A stretch of 64,000 nucleotides of DNA, taken from the NCBI GenBank assembly GCA_913775175.1, contig CAJYKU010000038.1, positions 1-64,000 of the forward strand. The letters run 5' to 3'. This stretch comes from an uncultured Pantoea sp. GTDB lineage: Bacteria > Pseudomonadota > Gammaproteobacteria > Enterobacterales > Enterobacteriaceae. Both the position numbers and the translations under genes were made by a program. Position 1 is the first letter of the stretch, and every line of letters begins with the position of its first letter. The notes under the pieces were generated by a model. It saw only the letters and a program-made list of their open reading frames with translations. It was not told where the DNA came from and ran no database searches. Below are positions 58,775 through 64,000 of the stretch, one piece after another.

Positions 58775-60505
58775 CTAGGATTTATCCGAATCCTGTTTAC
58801 TGTAAAGCGCATCCGGCGCAATATTCATATGTTTCAGTACCGGCCCCATAATATTGCCAAACACCGGCGCTGCCACCGAGCCGCCAAAGTGATCGCCTGC
58901 GGTCGGGTGGTTGATCATCACAACCAGCGCGACTTCCGGATGACTGGCTGGCGCAATACCCGCTGTATAGTTAACATAGCCGCCATCATATTTACCGCTA
59001 CTACCCATTTTTTCAGCCGTGCCGGTTTTGGTTGCCAGCCGGTAGCCTGGTACAGCGGCTTTGATCCCGGTTCCTCCCGGCAGTACATCACTCTCCAGCA
59101 TATGTACCACTGTCTGCACAATCTGCGGGTTGGCGACCTGCTGCCCCAGCACCGGTGGTGTGACTTTGGTAATCGACAGCGGACGATAGATACCAAATGA
59201 GCCGAGCGTAGCGTACTCTCGCGCTATCTGCAGCGGCGTAACGCGCAGACCATAGCCAAATGAAAACGTTGCGCGTTCAATATCCGCCCAGCGCTCGCGA
59301 TGACGCGGAAAATAGCCCACACTCTCGCCCGTCAACCCAAGCCCGGTAGGCTTGCCCAGACCAAAAGCCTGATAGGTATTAACCAGCGCCTCGGCAGGCA
59401 TCGCCAGAGCAATATGCGATACGCCAATATCACTCGACTTCTGTAAAATACCGGTCATGGTCAGACGCGGCCAGTGGCCCACATCGCAGATCAGGTGTCC
59501 GTTTACACGATAAGGGGTGGTATCAATCACCGAGTCAGGCCTGATCAGATGACGCTCCAGCCCCTCCATCACGACCAGCGGCTTAACGGTTGAACCAGGC
59601 TCAAAGCTGTCATTAATCGCAACGTTACGCATCTGCGCTGGCGTCGCTTTATCGAAGTTGTTGGGATTAAACGAAGGGTAAGAGGCCATTGCCAGAATCT
59701 CGCCGGTATCGATTTTTACCAGCACGGCAGCACCGGAGTCAGCTTTATTCAGCAGTACGCCATCCCGCAGTTTGCTGAAGAGAGTAAACTGGTCAAATTT
59801 ATCGATACTCAGCTGCACAGTGGGTGGCTGTCTGGGCGGCTCATAATCGATCATCGAGATAATATTGCCCTGACCATCCTGACGATAGACCTCTTTGCCT
59901 GCCTCGCCCTGTAACACCCGGTCAAAACCTTTCTCCAGCCCGTTCAGGCCACTGTTATCCGATCCGACAATGCCGATAAGTGGCGCAGCGGCTTCACTCA
60001 TCGGATAAAAGCGGCTGTCGTTATAGACTGAACTGATGCCTTTCAAATGCAGTTCGGCAATATCTTTGGCGATACCAAGCTCAATTTTACGCCCAAGATA
60101 GAGAAAGCGTTTTTTTGGATTCGCGGTGATCTGTGCCCGGAGATCTTCAGCCCGCATACTCAGCGCAGCTGCCAGATAGCTCCACTTTTCACTGCTGAAA
60201 TCGGGGTTCGCTTCCAGTACCCGTTTGGGGTCGGCAATAATATCGCGTGAGGGAACGCTCAGTGCCAGCGCCTGGCCGTCGCGATCCAGCAGCGTGCCGC
60301 GATTGGTAGGCAGTGCAACGGTGCGCAGTGAGCGCTGATCCGCTTCATGCTCCAGCATAGGGTGGTTAATGAGCTGCAGATCGCCGACGCGCGCCAGCAG
60401 TAGTCCCATACAGCCTACAACACCCAGGCAGATCAGACGAAAACGAAACGGATTAAACGGGGCTTTTATCTGGTCTTTTCCCAGAAATTTTTTTATCGGG
60501 GGCAT
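58775..60505 (-). CDS. FtsI-type penicillin-binding protein (PBP3 paralogue)
   Basis: A 576-aa class B penicillin-binding protein close to FtsI (PBP3, 588 aa), the septal peptidoglycan transpeptidase. It has one N-terminal membrane anchor (about 24-43), a pedestal domain with RGTLLDRDGQALALSVP, and a transpeptidase domain. The SxxK motif is S305-TV-K308 in FEPGSTVKPL, and the KTG motif is K493-T494-G495. The SxN motif reads SSD (357-359): the usual Asn is Asp, encoded by GAT. This is probably not the housekeeping ftsI, which belongs to the mra/dcw cluster. The acid-induced PBP3 paralogue of Salmonella is the best-known parallel, but orthology is not shown. E. coli has no gene at this place; here it separates omrA from omrB. 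Confidence 0.88.
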   Translation of the reverse strand: MPPIKKFLGKDQIKAPFNPFRFRLICLGVVGCMGLLLARVGDLQLINHPMLEHEADQRSLRTVALPTNRGTLLDRDGQALALSVPSRDIIADPKRVLEANPDFSSEKWSYLAAALSMRAEDLRAQITANPKKRFLYLGRKIELGIAKDIAELHLKGISSVYNDSRFYPMSEAAAPLIGIVGSDNSGLNGLEKGFDRVLQGEAGKEVYRQDGQGNIISMIDYEPPRQPPTVQLSIDKFDQFTLFSKLRDGVLLNKADSGAAVLVKIDTGEILAMASYPSFNPNNFDKATPAQMRNVAINDSFEPGSTVKPLVVMEGLERHLIRPDSVIDTTPYRVNGHLICDVGHWPRLTMTGILQKSSDIGVSHIALAMPAEALVNTYQAFGLGKPTGLGLTGESVGYFPRHRERWADIERATFSFGYGLRVTPLQIAREYATLGSFGIYRPLSITKVTPPVLGQQVANPQIVQTVVHMLESDVLPGGTGIKAAVPGYRLATKTGTAEKMGSSGKYDGGYVNYTAGIAPASHPEVALVVMINHPTAGDHFGGSVAAPVFGNIMGPVLKHMNIAPDALYSKQDSDKS

Positions 60506-60616
60506 AGCATTCCGCTGCGATGAGGATCGTTATCCGGGGTGGTTATTGGTCGCCAAAAGCATGGCGTAGCCATTGACCTTAGCACGCAATTTCAGTTATT
60601 TGCAGAGATCAAGGGT

Positions 60617-60642
60617 AAAAAAAACCTGCGCATCTGCGCAGG
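60617..60642 (-). terminator. Rho-independent terminator of omrB
   Basis: An 8-bp perfect stem with a 2-nt loop followed on the minus strand by eight T residues, nearly the same as in E. coli OmrB. It lies 112 bases upstream of the penicillin-binding protein gene, so that gene needs its own promoter or read-through. Confidence 0.93.
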
Positions 60643-60692
60643 CTGGTGTAATCAAGAAAACGTTTTGATGTTCACCCATCAATACCTCTGGG
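60617..60692 (-). ncRNA. omrB: OmrB small regulatory RNA
   Basis: OmrB shares its 5' seed and terminator with OmrA and represses an overlapping set of outer-membrane mRNAs. On the minus strand it begins CCCAGAGGTATTGATGGGTGA and ends ACACCAGCCTGCGCAGATGC with a CCTGCGCA/TGCGCAGG hairpin (60625-60632 with 60635-60642) and eight T residues (60617-60624). Both ends are almost identical to E. coli OmrB; the middle differs. Length is about 76 nt (E. coli 82). Confidence 0.93.
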
Positions 60693-60698
60693 GATCTG

Positions 60699-60744
60699 AA
60701 TGTAGCAGGCTAGCTGATATGCCTGCATCTGCTTAAACGCAACA
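60699..60744 (-). promoter_or_regulatory. omrB promoter and putative OmpR site
   Basis: On the minus strand TACATT (60699-60704) lies at -12 to -7 relative to the omrB start. No good -35 is present (TGCAGG at the expected place), which fits an activator-dependent promoter. TGTTGCGTTTAAGC (60731-60744), 39-52 bases upstream of the start, repeats the motif found before omrA and is the likely OmpR site. Confidence 0.6.
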
Positions 60745-60777
60745 GTTACAGGCAAAGTGTAACCAGCGGTGAGATTG

Positions 60778-63051
60778 TTAGCGATTTATGCAACTCAGGT
60801 GTTTTTTAATTTCGACCAGACAGCTCATGGCGTTTGGCCCCTGGGTCAGTGATGACGTACCAATATCCAGCGTCAGTACATTGGGATTGCCTGCCCGATC
60901 CCAGGGCTGCCAGGTTCCCCCGAAGCCGGGATCAAACCAGGCACCGGTGGCAATAATTACGACTCCCTTCGTTACCCCATCACTCAGGCGTACACCTGCC
61001 AGCATTCGTCCACGCGTGTTGCTCACCTCCACCACCTCACCATCAGTGATACCGCGTGCAGCGGCATCTTCCGGATGCATTGACAGCGTTTCGTGACCCG
61101 CGGTCTTGTTTGCCTGGGCGGTCGGCGTGGCATCCAGCTGGCTATGCAGACGATCGGCAGGCTGCACAGAGATCATATGCAGCGGATAGTCTGCGCTCAG
61201 CGACGCGCCCAGCCACTCCTGCGGCTCGCGCCAGCTGGGATGCCCGGCAAAATCATCCAGCTGATAATCCGCAATAGTCTGGCAGTAGAGCTCAATTTTA
61301 CCGCTGGCGGTCGCTAAGGGGTGTGCCTGCGGATCGTTACGGAACGCTTCCAGAAAGATCCAGGGCTTCCCACCTGCCGGGATCTCAGCGAATCCGCGCT
61401 CCCAGAACGCCGCAAATGACGGCAGTATGATATCGCGCTGCGCATAATCTTCGGCGCACTGCTGATAGAGATGTTCAATCCACTGCATCTCATTGCGCCC
61501 CTCCGTAAACTGCTCGCGATAGCCCAGACGATCGGCGATATCGGCAAAGATATCAAAGTCATTACGCGCCTGGTGCTGCGGCTTGACCGCCTGATGCATT
61601 GCCAGCACATAACGGTCGCGCGAAGAGCCGCCAATATCGTTGCGCTCCAGCGTAGTAGTGGCAGGCAGTACGATATCAGCCATCTGCGCTGCCGGGGTCC
61701 AGACAATATCCTGCACAATCACCGTATCGGGTCGCTGCCAGCCTGCCACCAGGCGGTTTAGCTGCTGATGATGGTGAAACGGATTACCGCCTGCCCAGTG
61801 CACCAGATGAATATCGGGATAGTGCCGCGTCTCACCACAAAAATCATAGGGCTCGCCGGGGTGCAGCAGCATATCGCTGATACGCGCCACCGGAATAGCC
61901 AGATTAGCCGGGTTAGGCCCGCTGTTCATCATGGGTGACGGGCCATCCTGGCGCGGATTGCCTACGCCATTCATCGAGCCGTGACCAAAAGCGAATCCCG
62001 CTCCTGGCAAGCCCGGCTGACCCAGCATTGCGGAGAGCGCAATCATCATCCAGTAGGGCTGCTCACCACGATGCGCACGCTGTACGGCATAAGCGCTGGT
62101 CATAAAGCTGCGGCGACCTGCCAGCTGCTGCGCCAGTTTCACAATACGGGCCGCCGGAATGGTGGTAATAGCACTCGCCCATGCAGCACTTTTCACCACC
62201 CCGTCGCTTTCGCCAAGCAGGTAAGCCCGCAGCTGGGGCCAGCCGGTACAGTGCGTAGCAAGAAACGCCTCATCGGTAGCCTGATCGCGCAGGATTTCAT
62301 ATCCCAGCGCCAGCATCAGTGCCACATCAGTATTGGGCCGGATCGGTATCCACTCGGCGTTGAGCCAGGCCGGAGAGTCATCACGCTGTGGGCTGATATT
62401 GATCACCGGCGTACCTTTGGCACGCAGCTGCTCCAGCGCCGGTTTCAGGCTATGCTCGCCAGCACCACCGGAAGCTACCTGAGCGTTTTTCAGCGCCAGC
62501 CCGCCAAAAGCGATGAAAATTTCAGCATGTTCAATAACCTGCGGCCAGTCAGTTACGCGTCCGGTCAGTGGCATATAAGTGCCAATTACATACGGCAGAA
62601 AAAACTGCGCTGCGCCCCAGCTATAGTTACCCAGCTGATCCACCCCGCCGCCGCCCTGAAAATAGAAGCGGCGAATCAGAGTACGAGCGTGATTAACGCG
62701 ACCGGCAGAAGACCAGCCATAAGAGCCATTAAAGATGCCCGATGCGCCATAGCGTTCACGCACGCGCCGGTTCTCTTCCGCCACCAGATCCAGCGCGGTA
62801 TCCCAGCTCACAGCGACAAAATCTTCACGTCCACGTAGCGTACGATCGCTGTTTTCCCGTGATTTCAGCCACGAGCGCCGTACCATTGGCTGGCGAATAC
62901 GCTTATCTGAGTAAACCAGCTCCGGAATAGTGTGGATCATTGGCGAGGGATCGCTATCTGCAAAAAAGGGTTCGCAGCCGGTCAGACGCCCGTTTTCCGT
63001 TACGGCAGTAAACGCCCCCCAGTGCGCAAGATGCGGCACACGTGTTTTCAT
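60778..63051 (-). CDS. BisC-type molybdopterin oxidoreductase
   Basis: A 757-aa enzyme of the DMSO reductase family, closest in layout to cytoplasmic biotin sulfoxide reductase BisC (777 aa in E. coli) and to the TMAO reductases. There is no Tat signal peptide and no N-terminal iron-sulfur cysteine motif, as in BisC. The serine ligand of molybdenum is probably in NGSYGWSSAGRVNHA (about 107-121). Other cofactor-binding stretches are PVINISPQRDDSP, VHWAGGNPFHHHQQLNRL and the C-terminal NTRGRMLAG and IATGAWFDPG. The substrate could be biotin or methionine sulfoxide; the sequence cannot decide. The E. coli bisC gene is elsewhere. It is divergent from galR and lies 85 bp upstream of omrB on the same strand. 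Confidence 0.85.
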   Translation of the reverse strand: MKTRVPHLAHWGAFTAVTENGRLTGCEPFFADSDPSPMIHTIPELVYSDKRIRQPMVRRSWLKSRENSDRTLRGREDFVAVSWDTALDLVAEENRRVRERYGASGIFNGSYGWSSAGRVNHARTLIRRFYFQGGGGVDQLGNYSWGAAQFFLPYVIGTYMPLTGRVTDWPQVIEHAEIFIAFGGLALKNAQVASGGAGEHSLKPALEQLRAKGTPVINISPQRDDSPAWLNAEWIPIRPNTDVALMLALGYEILRDQATDEAFLATHCTGWPQLRAYLLGESDGVVKSAAWASAITTIPAARIVKLAQQLAGRRSFMTSAYAVQRAHRGEQPYWMMIALSAMLGQPGLPGAGFAFGHGSMNGVGNPRQDGPSPMMNSGPNPANLAIPVARISDMLLHPGEPYDFCGETRHYPDIHLVHWAGGNPFHHHQQLNRLVAGWQRPDTVIVQDIVWTPAAQMADIVLPATTTLERNDIGGSSRDRYVLAMHQAVKPQHQARNDFDIFADIADRLGYREQFTEGRNEMQWIEHLYQQCAEDYAQRDIILPSFAAFWERGFAEIPAGGKPWIFLEAFRNDPQAHPLATASGKIELYCQTIADYQLDDFAGHPSWREPQEWLGASLSADYPLHMISVQPADRLHSQLDATPTAQANKTAGHETLSMHPEDAAARGITDGEVVEVSNTRGRMLAGVRLSDGVTKGVVIIATGAWFDPGFGGTWQPWDRAGNPNVLTLDIGTSSLTQGPNAMSCLVEIKKHLSCINR

Positions 63052-63212
63052 AAGATCATCCGGCAGCTAAACAGTGAATAGCTGGCAGCATAGCATGAGG
63101 CTGCAACCCGACTAAAGCCGCTGCGTGAGCATCTGATTTTGTGCTCTTTTGCGACAGCGCTGGCATTCTGATTGCTTGCGGCAGCGCGCCTTTTCCGTAA
63201 CACTGACGCCAT

Positions 63213-63228
63213 GTGTAAACGTTTTCCC
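63213..63228. promoter_or_regulatory. GalR/GalS operator upstream of galR
   Basis: GTGTAAACGTTTTCCC matches the GalR/GalS operator GTGTAANCGNTTACAC at 12 of 14 fixed positions. It lies 17 bases before the galR ATG, so GalR probably represses its own gene. The divergent start of the molybdoenzyme gene is 160 bp away and might also be affected. Confidence 0.65.
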
Positions 63229-63245
63229 TGGATGTAGATAATTGC

Positions 63246-64000
63246 ATGGCTACTATTAAGGATGTTGCCCGTATTGCTGGCGTTTCGGTCGCAACCGTTT
63301 CCCGCGTTATTAATAATTCGCCGAAAGCCAGCGAAAGCTCCCGACTCGCGGTGAGTCAGGCTATGGAGCAGCTACAGTATCATCCAAATGCCAACGCACG
63401 GGCGCTGGCCCAGCAGTCCACTGAAACACTAGGGCTGGTAGTGGGTGATGTTTCTGATCCCTTTTTTGGTGCCATGGTTAAAGCGGTTGATGAAGTCGCT
63501 GGCGAAACCGGCAACTTTTTGCTGATTGGTAACGGTTACCATAATGAGCAGAAAGAGCGGCAGGCAATAGAGCAGCTGATGCGTCATCGCTGCGCTGCGC
63601 TGGTGGTTCACGCCAAAAAAATCCCGGCAACAGATTTAGAGATACTGATGCGTCAGGTGCCGGGCATGGTGCTGCTGAACCGGCTGATCCCCGGGTTTGA
63701 ATCGCGCTGTATCGCCCTGGACGATCGCTATGGTGCCTGGCTTGCTACCCGCCACCTTATCCAGCAGGGCCATTCGCAGATTGCGTTTATCTGCTCCACT
63801 CATACCATCTCAGATGCGGAAGATCGCCTGCAGGGCTATTTTGATGCACTGCAGGAGCATGGCCTGCCCTGCAACGATCGTCTGGTGGCCTGGGGTGAGC
63901 CTGATGAAGTGGGCGGTGAGCAGGCAATGACTGAACTGCTGGGACGTGGCAGACCCTTTACTGCAGTAGCCTGCTACAACGACTCAATGGCTGCCGGCGC
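63246..64000 (+). CDS. galR: Galactose operon repressor GalR (5' part)
   Basis: GalR represses the gal and mgl genes when galactose is absent. The visible 251 codons run off the right edge (E. coli GalR 343 aa). The LacI-type helix-turn-helix is MATIKDVARIAGVSVATVSR (1-20), the hinge helix is NANARALAQQS (about 50-60), and the sugar-binding domain begins TETLGLVVGDVSDPFFGAMV. RGRPFTAVACYNDSMAAG closes the visible part. No frameshift was seen. Confidence 0.97.
   Translation, partial: MATIKDVARIAGVSVATVSRVINNSPKASESSRLAVSQAMEQLQYHPNANARALAQQSTETLGLVVGDVSDPFFGAMVKAVDEVAGETGNFLLIGNGYHNEQKERQAIEQLMRHRCAALVVHAKKIPATDLEILMRQVPGMVLLNRLIPGFESRCIALDDRYGAWLATRHLIQQGHSQIAFICSTHTISDAEDRLQGYFDALQEHGLPCNDRLVAWGEPDEVGGEQAMTELLGRGRPFTAVACYNDSMAAG

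Noticed and set aside
58775-60505. Housekeeping ftsI
   Set aside because: ftsI belongs to the mra/dcw cluster next to ftsL and murE, none of which are here, and the SxN motif is altered.

Overview
The window is a stretch of chromosome from a gammaproteobacterium of the order Enterobacterales. Almost every gene has a full-length counterpart in the Escherichia coli pyrG to galR region, in the same order and orientation. Several E. coli loci are absent from their usual places (mazEF, sdaCB, the fuc operon) and other genes sit where E. coli has none. That pattern fits a relative such as the Erwiniaceae (Pantoea or Erwinia-like), but the genus is an inference. No prophage, insertion sequence, CRISPR array or defence island was seen, and every chromosomal gene looks intact.

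Layout. 1-4.9 kb: start of pyrG, then mazG, relA and rlmD, all on the minus strand. 5.0-7.7 kb: barA, the hybrid sensor kinase. 7.8-16.8 kb: a complete glucarate/galactarate catabolic block, with gudP-gudX-gudD-garL-garR-garK leftward and garD divergent. 16.9-19.6 kb: yqcA, truC and yqcC, then the regulatory RNA CsrB with its UvrY box, then syd. 19.6-24.6 kb: queF, ppnN, xni, a patch of about 80-bp degenerate tandem repeats, rlmM and ygdD. 24.7-26.2 kb: gcvA, the small RNA GcvB and lipoprotein gene ygdI. 26.4-30.1 kb: csdA, csdE, tcdA, mltA. 30.2-30.7 kb: three initiator tRNA genes with promoter and terminator. 30.7-33.5 kb: amiC and the ArgR-controlled argA. 33.6-47.1 kb: a tightly packed leftward run ppdA-ppdB-ygdB-ppdC-recC-ptrA-recB-recD. 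47.3-51.9 kb: thyA, lgt, ptsP, rppH. 51.9-52.6 kb: a gene-free region with DnaA boxes in the position of DARS2. 52.6-58.4 kb: mutH, ygdR, tas, lplT, aas. 58.4-64 kb: small RNAs OmrA and OmrB, which here flank an FtsI-type penicillin-binding protein gene, then a BisC-type molybdoenzyme and the start of galR.

How the parts connect. BarA works with UvrY (not in the window) to switch on csrB, and both barA and the csrB UvrY box lie here about 13 kb apart. The sugar-acid block takes D-glucarate or galactarate from uptake to 2-phosphoglycerate. RecB, RecC and RecD form one repair nuclease and are translationally coupled through overlapping ends. RppH, PtsP, Lgt and ThyA follow one another as in E. 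coli. The most unusual part is 58.4-63.1 kb. There an extra septal-type transpeptidase gene, with Asp in place of the conserved Asn of its SxN motif, separates omrA from omrB. Those two small RNAs are adjacent in E. coli, and here they still share a promoter-proximal motif at the same distance from their starts.
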